Of a stretch of DNA of 40,966 nt, positions 8,136 through 15,993 are shown one piece after another. Every line of letters starts with the position of its first letter. Within the stretch, counting starts at the first letter, position 1. The DNA is from Butyrivibrio sp. (GTDB lineage Bacteria > Bacillota_A > Clostridia > Lachnospirales > Lachnospiraceae), in assembly GCF_024699075.1 (NCBI RefSeq), contig NZ_JAILQF010000466.1:1-40966 (forward strand), in the 5' to 3' direction. The position numbers were made by a program, and so were the translations under genes. The notes under the pieces are model-generated. The model did no database searches, was not told the origin of the DNA, and saw only the letters and a list, made by a program, of their open reading frames with translations.

Positions 8136-9539
8136 ATGATAAAGAACAATCAAAAGCAGTTAAACAGGATCCAGGTCCTTGTTGATGCGCTGACAGTTGG
8201 AATTGCATATGTGCTGTCATACTATATTAGATTTTATTCCATATTTTTTGATAGTTATGATCTTGAAGTAGCGCTTCCAAGGGAAGTGTATTTTAGTGTA
8301 CTTGTTTTTCTTGTACCTGCATATGTTATTCTTTATAACATAACCAATCTGTACAGGCCGCGAAGAGCCGGTAAGATCGGAAGTGAGATCCGTAATATCA
8401 TTGAAGCCAATATTCTTGGCGTTCTTGGATTCATAGTTGTTCTTTATATGGTCCATCAGAATCACTTCTCACGAAAACTCATTGCAGTATTTTTTGTAGT
8501 TAATGTAATTATAATGTCCCTGTCCCGTTATGCGGTTCGTAAGATACTCCGCTTTATGAGGAAAAAGGGATATAACTTAAAACATGTACTTTTAGTCGGA
8601 TATTCAAGATCAGCAGAAGCATATATAAGCAGAATAGAAGAGAACCCTCAGTGGGGATATGTTATAAATGGAATACTTGATAACAGAATACCTATAGGAA
8701 CTTCTTATCACGGTGTTAAGGTTATAGGAACGATCGATCAGCTTAATGAACTTATAAGTGCTAATTCCTATGATGAAATAGCTATAACGCTTTCGCTTGA
8801 TTATTATGATTTCCTGGAAAAACTGGTTTCCTGCTGCGAGAAATCCGGTGTACATACCAAGTTTATACCTGACTATACATCTCTTTTTCCAAGCAATCCC
8901 TATACAGAGGATATCGATGGACTTCCTGTTATCAATATAAGATATGTGCCTCTTACAGATACAGGTAACAGGATGGTAAAGAGGATAATAGATATAATAG
9001 GATCACTTGTTGCGATAATATTATTCTCGCCTATAATGCTCTTTGCGGTAATTGGTATAAAGCTTACATCAAAAGGACCTATCATATTCAAGCAGGAAAG
9101 AGTGGGTCTTGGCGGTAAAAACTTTATGATGTATAAATTCAGGACCATGGAAGTTCAGACCAAGAATGAAGAAGCCAAGGGCTGGACTACCAAAAATGAT
9201 CCTAGAGTCACCAAAATTGGAAGGTATCTAAGAAGTCATAATTTTGATGAGACTCCTCAGTTTTTCAATGTTCTCTTTGGCTCGATGTCACTTGTTGGTC
9301 CAAGACCTGAGCGTCCCCAGTTCGTAGAAAAGTTCAGGGAAGAGATTCCAAGATATATGGTCAAGCACCAGGTTCGTCCCGGAATAACAGGATGGGCACA
9401 GGTTAATGGCTATAGAGGCGATACTTCAATTCGTAAGCGAATTGATTATGATATTTATTATATAGAAAACTGGTCTGTTGGCTTTGATATTAAAATACTG
9501 TTTGGAACATTTTTTCATGGCAAAAAGAATGCTTATTAA
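8136..9539 (+). CDS. polyprenyl glycosylphosphotransferase starting glycan synthesis
   Basis: 467 residues. The N-terminal half has four or five membrane helices (about 9-32, 48-70, 90-110, 115-135) and a CoA-binding-like Rossmann segment (HVLLVGYSRSAEAYISRI); the C-terminal ~200 residues are the bacterial sugar transferase domain, with a membrane re-entrant helix (RMVKRIIDIIGSLVAIILF), the FKQERVG and MYKFRTM motifs, DETPQFFNVLFGSMSLVGPRP and PGITGWAQVNGYRG. Enzymes of this WcaJ/CpsE family move a sugar-1-phosphate from a UDP-sugar to undecaprenyl phosphate, the first committed step of exopolysaccharide or capsule assembly at the inner face of the membrane. Length is normal. ATG follows GGGACGGAG. 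Glucose or galactose is the usual sugar. Confidence 0.93.
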   Translation: MIKNNQKQLNRIQVLVDALTVGIAYVLSYYIRFYSIFFDSYDLEVALPREVYFSVLVFLVPAYVILYNITNLYRPRRAGKIGSEIRNIIEANILGVLGFIVVLYMVHQNHFSRKLIAVFFVVNVIIMSLSRYAVRKILRFMRKKGYNLKHVLLVGYSRSAEAYISRIEENPQWGYVINGILDNRIPIGTSYHGVKVIGTIDQLNELISANSYDEIAITLSLDYYDFLEKLVSCCEKSGVHTKFIPDYTSLFPSNPYTEDIDGLPVINIRYVPLTDTGNRMVKRIIDIIGSLVAIILFSPIMLFAVIGIKLTSKGPIIFKQERVGLGGKNFMMYKFRTMEVQTKNEEAKGWTTKNDPRVTKIGRYLRSHNFDETPQFFNVLFGSMSLVGPRPERPQFVEKFREEIPRYMVKHQVRPGITGWAQVNGYRGDTSIRKRIDYDIYYIENWSVGFDIKILFGTFFHGKKNAY

Positions 9540-9617
9540 CATGAATACATGAGCCTTTAAGCGATATTTAAGCTGTCTGACTTGTATAAAAAACCGTTTT
9601 GTGGCAAAATAGACAAG

Positions 9618-9691
9618 TGGTCAAAGGGAGAAATGTTTTTTATTGGAGACCGCAAATTGACCATATTCTTTCTATTTTTGCGGCAAAGGAG
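9618..9691 (+). promoter_or_regulatory. leader with competing hairpins before the LCP gene
   Basis: TGGTCAA (9618-9624) can pair with TTGACCA (9657-9663), while CCGCAAA (9650-9656) can pair with TTTGCGG (9677-9683). The second left arm lies inside the loop of the first hairpin and its right arm lies outside it, so the two helices exclude each other unless they form a pseudoknot. The last arm abuts the ribosome site AAAGGAG (9686-9692), suggesting control of translation. This is inference only. Confidence 0.35.
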
Positions 9692-9697
9692 AAGGAC

Positions 9698-11089
9698 ATG
9701 TCTAATTACGATAACCATGACGGAAGAGGAAACTATAACAGATCTACAGGAACACCTGTAAATAATGGTCAGGGAAGGCCTCAGTATAATGGAAATAGAA
9801 GACCTGTTCAGGGAACAAGACAGCCAAGCAGAAATCCCCAGGCTAGAACTCCTCAGCAGGGAGCAAGACCTTCAAACGGATATTCACAGCCTAGACAGGG
9901 TCAGGGAAATGGATATTCACAACCAAGACAGGGTAATGGATATTCTCAAAACAGAGCACAACAGGGAAGATATCCCCAGCAGGGAGCAAGACCTCAGGGC
10001 ACTTATCCAAGAAACGGAAGACCTGCTGCTGGAAACGAAAGAAAGAAAAATAATAAAAAGACAATCGCAATTATTATTGCCGAGGTACTCGTAATTGCAA
10101 TTCTTGCTGTTACTGCTTATTTTGTATTTATCAAAGCAGGTCTTACAAGTGTAACAGAAGTTAAAGTTGATGAAGAAGAGCTTGATGAGAATATTGCTGA
10201 CGTAGTTAAAGACAATGAGACTATGAAAGGTTATTGGAACATAGCACTCTTTGGTGTTGACTCAACTAAAGGAATCCTGTCATCAGGAACACGTTCAGAC
10301 TCTATAATCATTGCTTCTATCAATCAGGATACAGGTGAGATCAAGCTTTGCTCCGTATATCGTGATACCTATCTTAATCTTACTGAAGACAAGGGTTATA
10401 GCAAGTGTAATGCAGCATATGCATACGGCGGACCTCAGCAGGCTATCAATATGCTCAATACCAACCTTGACCTTGATATCACAGACTTTGTAACTATAGG
10501 GTTTGGTGGTCTTACAGATATCATCAACGAGCTTGGCGGAATTGAGATTGAAGTTGATGATGCAGAGATACTGCATATCAACAACTATCAGCAGACAATG
10601 GCCAAGGAACTTGGAATAAGCTATACGGAAGTTACTTCCACAGGAATGCAGACACTTGATGGCCTTCAGGCTACAGCATACTGTCGTATAAGATATACAG
10701 CAGGTAATGACTTTGCTCGTGCAGCCCGTCAGAGAGAAGTAATCCAGGCTATCATGGACAAGGCACATGATGCTGATACAGATACACTTACTAATATTGC
10801 TAATAAGGTATTTGATGAGATGGCTACATCTCTTGAACTTTCAAAGATAATAGAGCTTCTTGGACAGATAAGCACATATTCAATTGTTGGAGAAGACGGA
10901 TTCCCTCAGGAATCCATGCGTGCAACAGGTAAAGTTGGTGAAGCCAGCGTTGTAGCACCTATAACACTTGAATCTAACGTTGTATGGTTACACGAATTCC
11001 TTTTCGGAGAGGAAAACTATTCCTGCTCTGATACTGTTAAGGAATACAGCAGCTATATAGCAGAAAAGACAGCCGGATTGTCTAACTAA
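9698..11089 (+). CDS. LytR-CpsA-Psr (LCP) glycan-to-wall ligase
   Basis: The start chosen is ATG at 9698, which follows AAAGGAGAAGG; an upstream TTG at 9599 in the same frame lacks a ribosome site. The 463-residue protein has an unusual cytoplasmic tail (~residues 1-115) rich in Gln, Gly, Asn, Arg and Pro with imperfect NGYSQPRQGQG repeats, a basic patch, one membrane helix (TIAIIIAEVLVIAILAVTAY), then an extracellular LCP domain: YWNIALFGVDS, GTRSDSIIIAS, SVYRDTYL, INELGGIEIEV, YCRIRYTAGNDFARAARQR. LCP enzymes transfer polyprenyl-diphosphate-linked polymers to peptidoglycan, so this would anchor the product of the upstream glycosyltransferases. The conserved arginines are present. Confidence 0.92.
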   Translation: MSNYDNHDGRGNYNRSTGTPVNNGQGRPQYNGNRRPVQGTRQPSRNPQARTPQQGARPSNGYSQPRQGQGNGYSQPRQGNGYSQNRAQQGRYPQQGARPQGTYPRNGRPAAGNERKKNNKKTIAIIIAEVLVIAILAVTAYFVFIKAGLTSVTEVKVDEEELDENIADVVKDNETMKGYWNIALFGVDSTKGILSSGTRSDSIIIASINQDTGEIKLCSVYRDTYLNLTEDKGYSKCNAAYAYGGPQQAINMLNTNLDLDITDFVTIGFGGLTDIINELGGIEIEVDDAEILHINNYQQTMAKELGISYTEVTSTGMQTLDGLQATAYCRIRYTAGNDFARAARQREVIQAIMDKAHDADTDTLTNIANKVFDEMATSLELSKIIELLGQISTYSIVGEDGFPQESMRATGKVGEASVVAPITLESNVVWLHEFLFGEENYSCSDTVKEYSSYIAEKTAGLSN

Positions 11090-11114
11090 GTACAGCTTAT
11101 AATAATAAAATATT

Positions 11115-11161
11115 AAAGCCGTAAGGCTTTGCATTATCGAGCCGGGGATCACTCCGGCTCG
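11115..11161 (+). terminator. double hairpin, probable terminator after the LCP gene
   Basis: AAAGCC-GTAA-GGCTTT (11115-11130) is followed by a GC-rich hairpin CGAGCCGG (11138-11145) / CCGGCTCG (11154-11161). The U-tract is weak (TTGCATG), so efficiency is uncertain. Confidence 0.5.
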
Positions 11162-11197
11162 TTGCATGTAATATATGAGCATGAACGGAGAACGAAT

Positions 11198-12127
11198 ATG
11201 TATGATATTGATGTAATAATACCTACATACAAACCAAATAAAGAGTTGTTTACACTTCTGGACAGACTAAATGAGCAGACAATAAAGCCTGGTAAGATCA
11301 TACTTATGAATACCGAAAAGCAGGAACTTGGTAAGCTCATAAGTGATGAGGAGCTTATTGCGAGATATCCTAATGTGACAATATTTCATATTGCCAAAAA
11401 GGAATTCGATCATGGCCGTACAAGAAATGAGGGAGTTCTCTTTTCAGATGCTGAATTCTTTATATGCATGACACAGGATGCCATACCAGCAGACAGGAAG
11501 CTTATTGAGGAGCTGTACAAGGCATTTGATGGTGATGAGAAGCTTGCAGTATCCTATGCAAGACAGATACCAAGACCTGAGTGCAGTCCTGAAGAATTAT
11601 ATGCAAGAAAGTTTAACTATTCGGTATCATCTATAAGAAAAACTCAGGCAGATGTAGAAAAGCTTGGCATTAAAACTTATTTTTGCTCAAATGTATGTGC
11701 GATGTATAGAAGAAGTATATATAACAAGCTTGGTGGTTTTATTAAAAAAGCTATCTTCAATGAAGATATGATATATGCAGGTACTGCATTAAAGGCAGGA
11801 TATGCTACAAGATATATGCCTCATGCCGGAGTAGTTCATTCTCACAATTATACATGCATGCAGCAGTTTCACAGGAATTTTGATATTGGAGTATCACAGA
11901 AAGATCATCCGGAGATTTTTGAAGGATTATCCAATGAGTCCGAAGGCGCTAAAATGGTCAAAGGCACAATAAGATATCTTCAGGATACGCATAAAGCCTA
12001 TAGGATTCCGCACTATATAATGCTTGTAGGCAGCAGATATATAGGTTTCAGACTTGGTAAAATTTATAACAGGCTTCCCAAGGGACTTGTAAAGGCATGC
12101 AGTCTCAATAAAGATTACTGGAACTGA
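11198..12127 (+). CDS. GT2 rhamnosyltransferase-like protein
   Basis: The start is ATG at 11198, after ACGGAGAACGA; an earlier in-frame ATG at 11129 sits in the preceding hairpin region. The 309-residue protein has a GT2 fold from residue 3 (DIDVIIPTYKPNKELF), the motif KKEFDHGRTRNEG that is typical of RfbN/RfbF-type rhamnosyltransferases, the metal-binding MTQDAIPAD, a SYARQIPRPEC strand, and NEDMIYAGTALKAGY near the catalytic base. It has no membrane helix and would work at the cytoplasmic face on lipid-linked glycan. The end of the glycan cluster in this window. Confidence 0.87.
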   Translation: MYDIDVIIPTYKPNKELFTLLDRLNEQTIKPGKIILMNTEKQELGKLISDEELIARYPNVTIFHIAKKEFDHGRTRNEGVLFSDAEFFICMTQDAIPADRKLIEELYKAFDGDEKLAVSYARQIPRPECSPEELYARKFNYSVSSIRKTQADVEKLGIKTYFCSNVCAMYRRSIYNKLGGFIKKAIFNEDMIYAGTALKAGYATRYMPHAGVVHSHNYTCMQQFHRNFDIGVSQKDHPEIFEGLSNESEGAKMVKGTIRYLQDTHKAYRIPHYIMLVGSRYIGFRLGKIYNRLPKGLVKACSLNKDYWN

Positions 12128-12329
12128 TATAGGTAATATTTGCCAAATGTACCCATTTGAATGTAAGATATAGGTGGGATTACAGTTTGGGATATATTTT
12201 ATAATAAGAAGTAAAATTTGATCACAGGGTGAAAGATCAGAATTACTTATAGCAGTTATGCTCTTTATAAAGCATGTCCTTCTTAATAAACGGGAAGCAA
12301 ATAATTATAATATAATTGAGGGAAAAATC

Positions 12330-12983
12330 TTGGAACTTAAAATCGGGAACGAGCAGGATATTCATACCTGGGAGCAGGTCACACTCGTCTATCATTCAGC
12401 ACTTAAACAGATCAATACTAAGATAGAGATTATAAATGATGAATTTCAACAGGTTCATCGTTATAATCCTATTGAGCATATCAAAGCAAGGATCAAGACA
12501 TCTGAAAGCATAGTTAAAAAGCTTAAGCGTCATGGCTATGAATCAACCATTGAAAATATGGTTAAGTATGTTAATGATATTGCAGGTATCAGAGTAATAT
12601 GCTCATTTACAAATGATATCTATACAATTGCGGATATTATCAGTAACCAAAGCGATATCAGGATCATAGCCGTTAAGGATTATATTATGAATCCCAAAGC
12701 AAGCGGTTACAGATCATATCATATGGTAGTTACTGTACCTGTATACCTTTCAGACCGTATTATTGATACTAAGGTTGAGATACAGATCAGAACAGTAGCA
12801 ATGGATTTCTGGGCTTCGCTTGAGCATAAGATACAGTATAAGTTTGAAGGTAATGCTCCAACACACATAAATACTGAACTCCTTGAATGTGCGCATATGG
12901 TATCTGAGCTTGATGCCCGCATGTTGTCACTTAATAATGAAATCCTGGAGATTGCCAGCAAGCTTGAAAATCAGAAGTCTTGA
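12330..12983 (+). CDS. relQ: small alarmone synthetase (RelQ/YjbM-type (p)ppGpp synthase)
   Basis: A RelA/SpoT synthetase domain without hydrolase or regulatory domains. I chose TTG at 12330 because GAGGGA lies 7 bases upstream, giving 217 residues, the usual RelQ length; an in-frame ATG at 12258 would add 24 residues but has no ribosome site. Key motifs are intact: GIRVICSF, DYIMNPKASGYRSYH (ATP/GDP binding, GYRSYH at ~126-131) and VEIQIRTVAMDFWASLEHKI. The enzyme makes pppGpp or ppGpp from ATP and GTP/GDP in the cytoplasm, slowing growth during stress, often including wall stress. It seems to be a single-gene unit with a TATAAT at 12200-12205. Its 3' end is the first unit of a tandem repeat. 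Confidence 0.9.
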   Translation: MELKIGNEQDIHTWEQVTLVYHSALKQINTKIEIINDEFQQVHRYNPIEHIKARIKTSESIVKKLKRHGYESTIENMVKYVNDIAGIRVICSFTNDIYTIADIISNQSDIRIIAVKDYIMNPKASGYRSYHMVVTVPVYLSDRIIDTKVEIQIRTVAMDFWASLEHKIQYKFEGNAPTHINTELLECAHMVSELDARMLSLNNEILEIASKLENQKS

Positions 12984-13080
12984 AAGCGAAAGACTTGAAA
13001 ATCAGAAGTTTGGAAAGCGAAAGACTTGAAAATCAGAAGTTTTGAAAGTGAAAGACTTGAAAATCAGAAGTTTTAGAATA
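12963..13080 (+). repeat. 31-bp tandem repeat that includes a stop codon
   Basis: Units begin with CTTGAAAATCAGAAGT at 12963, 12994, 13025 and 13056 (last one partial), an exact 31-base period with a few substitutions. The first unit encodes the last residues and TGA stop of the alarmone synthetase. Confidence 0.9.
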
Positions 13081-13117
13081 TGATCATCAAATGAATGTAA
13101 AAGCCCAATTAATGAGG

Positions 13118-13147
13118 AGTGCCCGAGCACCTTTCGGCACCCGGGCT
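13118..13147 (+). terminator. GC-rich hairpin, possible terminator after the repeat
   Basis: GCCCG (13121-13125) can pair with CGGGC (13142-13146), or GTGCCCGA with TCGGCAC; the two foldings compete. There is no T-run. From here to 13350 I see only AT-rich leader sequence for the next gene. Confidence 0.4.
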
Positions 13148-13362
13148 ATTATGAAAAAATATCTATCTGTTTGTCTGTATCAATTAACTACATATATAAT
13201 ATAGACAGGTTTTATGTACAAAATATGAACAAGCAGTAAAGTCACGGTTAACATGCACAAAAAAATATAGCATCTCAATAAGATGTTGTGCAATATTAAC
13301 AAAATCCTATGCACAGTTTTTATACAGTATGTTAAGATATCTTCGGGTGTGGAGGTGCAGCA

Positions 13363-14142
13363 TTGAAAAAAGACAGCAGAACATGGGGAGAAAGGATTGT
13401 GGACAATATAATGGATAAGCTTGCAGATAAGATTAGTGCTAATGAAATGATCAAAGCAAATGCAGCCGCAGAAGCTGCTGAAACAGAAAGGCTTCGTACT
13501 CAGGTGGCTCAGTATCAGCAGGAGATCGAGGAGATACGAAAAGGCGCTGATGAGCTCAAATCCCTTATAACAGATTTATCAAAGAACCTTGATGATAAAT
13601 CAAAGGATGCGGATAATGAAGAAAATAAAAAGCTTCTTGAGCTTTTAAATAATAATATAAATGATAGTAACAAGACCCTTGTTGATACCATAAGCACCGG
13701 CCTTGAAGATAATAGTAAGACTCTTCTTGATACTCTTAGCCTTGGCATAGATGATAAGAATAAGGCCTTATTTGAACTTATAGCTAAAAGACTTGATGAG
13801 GAACATAAATATACTCATGATATAGGTGTTCAGGTATACAGAAATGTTCAGGCATCATCTAAGGATGAGAACAAAAAGCTTTCTGATGATATAATCAAAC
13901 GAATCCTGGATGAGAATGATCATCTTGCTATAAATGTAGCAGATGAGACATCAGGCCAGCTTCAGAGAGTGCTTGAGGGCTTTTCAGAAAAACAGAAAGA
14001 GCTTGATCGTAAGATAGAAGCTCTTCAGCTTGCAACAGAAAAAAATCATGCATGTACTACAGTATCTGTTATTACACTGGTTGCTGTACTTGCAGGAATA
14101 GCTATTAATATTTTGAATATTTTGGGGATTTTGAGTTTTTAA
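13363..14142 (+). CDS. coiled-coil membrane protein with 15-residue repeats
   Basis: I do not recognise a family. The 259-residue protein starts at TTG, 7 bases after GGAGG. Residues 30-65 are a charged coiled coil (AAAEAAETERLRTQV). Residues 66-80 and then 89-148 consist of 15-residue units starting with Lys: KKLLELLNNNINDSN, KTLVDTISTGLEDNS, KTLLDTLSLGIDDKN, KALFELIAKRLDEEH. More coiled coil follows to ~225, then a C-terminal membrane helix (VSVITLVAVLAGIAINILNI). With no signal peptide, most of it is probably a long cytoplasmic helical rod anchored at its C-terminus. It ends directly against the ATG of the wall hydrolase, so the two are translationally coupled and may act together at the membrane. 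Confidence 0.75.
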   Translation: MKKDSRTWGERIVDNIMDKLADKISANEMIKANAAAEAAETERLRTQVAQYQQEIEEIRKGADELKSLITDLSKNLDDKSKDADNEENKKLLELLNNNINDSNKTLVDTISTGLEDNSKTLLDTLSLGIDDKNKALFELIAKRLDEEHKYTHDIGVQVYRNVQASSKDENKKLSDDIIKRILDENDHLAINVADETSGQLQRVLEGFSEKQKELDRKIEALQLATEKNHACTTVSVITLVAVLAGIAINILNILGILSF

Positions 14143-15732
14143 ATGAAACATCTTACAAGACATTACAGAAAAATAGGATATTGGTTTATAAGAGCATCAA
14201 TTTTATTTGCTTTTATATGGTTGTTTTTTATACCCGGTTTTATCAGAGCGGATTTTTCGGAAGACAATATATTTTATATAACTCTTAATGGAGAAAATGT
14301 AGGAATTGTTTCTTCTGAAGAAGAGGCCTATGAGTATTTAAGACAAGCCAGAAGATTATTGCAGCTTGATAACAGTGAACTGGTTCTTGCCAAAGCGGAT
14401 ATGGAAGTTACAGGCGATCATATCATATGGCAGAAAATGGATAGTTCGGATGATATCATCAATAAGATGAAAGCAGTTCTCCAAAAGAATGAAAAGGGAA
14501 CACTTCAAAGGTGCTACACTATCAAGATCAACGATTTCTATGTTAACGTGGCAACCAAAGAAGAAGTTCTTGAGATTCTTAATGCTGCTCTTGATAAGTA
14601 CGATTATGATGATGAATTTGAAGCTACGCTTGTGCTCGATCCAGACAGAGAGGTTAATGTCCTTACAACAGAAGTACTCTCATCAGTTGAGAACTATTTT
14701 GAAGTATCAGGATCCATAAGCGAGTTCAAATCATACGGAATAGCAGAATATCTTGATGAAGTATTCATGGAAGATAATGAACTTACTTCAGATGACATGG
14801 ATTTTGAAGATTACGATCTTGGTGTTAAAACACTTGATTTTGGAGATAAGGTAGAAGTTGTAGAAGCTTACCTTCCTGAAAGCGAGCTTACGGATCTTTC
14901 GGTTGCTATAGAAGAAGTGACCAAAGATCAGGAGACCAATCAGATATACGAAGTTCAGAGCGGCGATACGCTTGGAACGATTGCAGCAGAGTACAATCTT
15001 ACAGTAGATGATCTTGTAGCAATGAATCCTACGATTGAAGATGAAAATTCAATCATAAGAATTGAGGATGAAATTATAGTAACAGTTCCAGAACCTGAGC
15101 TTACAGTAGTAAGAACAGAGCTTGAATATCTCGAAGAGGATTATCAGGCCGAGGTCCAGTATGTTGATAATGATTCCTGGTATACAACCAAGTCTGTGGT
15201 CCTTCAGGAGCCCTCAGACGGACGTCATAATGTTATCGTTATGAATTATTATGAAAACGATAATGAGGTGTCTCACGAGACGATAAAGGAAGAGGTTGTA
15301 TATGAAGCAGTAGCCAAGATTGTAGAAAGAGGAACTATTGTACCTCCTACATATATTAAGCCTATTTCCGGAGGAAGATTAAGTTCCGGATTTGGATACA
15401 GATCAAGACCTACAGCAGGTGCCAGCTCGTATCATAAGGGCGTTGACTGGGCAACTCCTGTTGGAACAGCTGTCATGGCATCTTCAGGCGGTGTTGTATC
15501 AAGAGCCGGATGGGGATCCGGATACGGATATGTAATTTACATAGATCATCCGGACGGAAGACAGACAAGATATGGTCATCTGTCCAAGATACTCGTATCT
15601 GTAGGTGATCAGGTATCACAGGGCCAGAAGATAGCGCTTAGTGGTAATACCGGTGTAAGTACCGGAGCTCATCTCCACTTTGAAATACTGATCAACGGTG
15701 TTCAGGTCAATCCGCTTAATTACCTGTATTGA
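14143..15732 (+). CDS. LysM-G5-M23 cell-wall endopeptidase
   Basis: 529 residues. A membrane helix at ~9-32 (FIRASILFAFIWLFFIPGFI) acts as signal anchor. About 35-265 is an undefined domain. A LysM peptidoglycan-binding domain follows at ~270-320 (YEVQSGDTLGTIAAEYNLTV), then a G5-like domain at ~325-405, and a C-terminal M23 domain. M23 zinc ligands and catalytic residues are present: HKGVD (H431, D435), RYGHLS and HLHFE (510-514), so it should cleave peptide cross-bridges outside the membrane. The order matches sporulation- or division-linked M23 hydrolases of Firmicutes. ATG immediately follows the TAA of the coiled-coil gene with no gap. Confidence 0.92.
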   Translation: MKHLTRHYRKIGYWFIRASILFAFIWLFFIPGFIRADFSEDNIFYITLNGENVGIVSSEEEAYEYLRQARRLLQLDNSELVLAKADMEVTGDHIIWQKMDSSDDIINKMKAVLQKNEKGTLQRCYTIKINDFYVNVATKEEVLEILNAALDKYDYDDEFEATLVLDPDREVNVLTTEVLSSVENYFEVSGSISEFKSYGIAEYLDEVFMEDNELTSDDMDFEDYDLGVKTLDFGDKVEVVEAYLPESELTDLSVAIEEVTKDQETNQIYEVQSGDTLGTIAAEYNLTVDDLVAMNPTIEDENSIIRIEDEIIVTVPEPELTVVRTELEYLEEDYQAEVQYVDNDSWYTTKSVVLQEPSDGRHNVIVMNYYENDNEVSHETIKEEVVYEAVAKIVERGTIVPPTYIKPISGGRLSSGFGYRSRPTAGASSYHKGVDWATPVGTAVMASSGGVVSRAGWGSGYGYVIYIDHPDGRQTRYGHLSKILVSVGDQVSQGQKIALSGNTGVSTGAHLHFEILINGVQVNPLNYLY

Positions 15733-15791
15733 CCATTTTGTAAGCCCTTGAAGGCTGATAATTACTGAATGGTTAACGGTTGCTATTTTGG

Positions 15792-15820
15792 TTGCAAAAA
15801 ATGCTATTCGTTGTTATAAT
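15792..15820 (+). promoter_or_regulatory. sigma-A-type promoter for murA
   Basis: TTGCAA (15792-15797), exactly 17 bases, then TATAAT (15815-15820). This predicts a start near 15827 and a leader of about 165 bases, long enough for hairpins (for example TCAAACCA with TGGTTGA just before the ribosome site). Confidence 0.7.
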
Positions 15821-15993
15821 ACTAACTTGTGCAAGTAATAATTCGAATGCATACAACTATGTAGGTGCAGCAAAGGCGCTGTATATGCATACAAAGAGTA
15901 GTTTTTAGATTATTATCTGTAAGGAATTGGTGAGATTTAAAGCTCGTCAATATCAAACCATTAGTCTCCACTGGTTGAGACATGAGGTTAACT

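Noticed and set aside
9599..9697. N-terminal 33-residue extension of the LCP protein from a TTG start
   Set aside because: No ribosome site precedes it, while ATG 9698 follows an excellent one, and the stretch is occupied by leader hairpins.
10295..10768. 157-codon minus-strand open frame within the LCP gene
   Set aside because: It is antisense to the conserved LCP domain, has no ribosome site and no recognisable motif.
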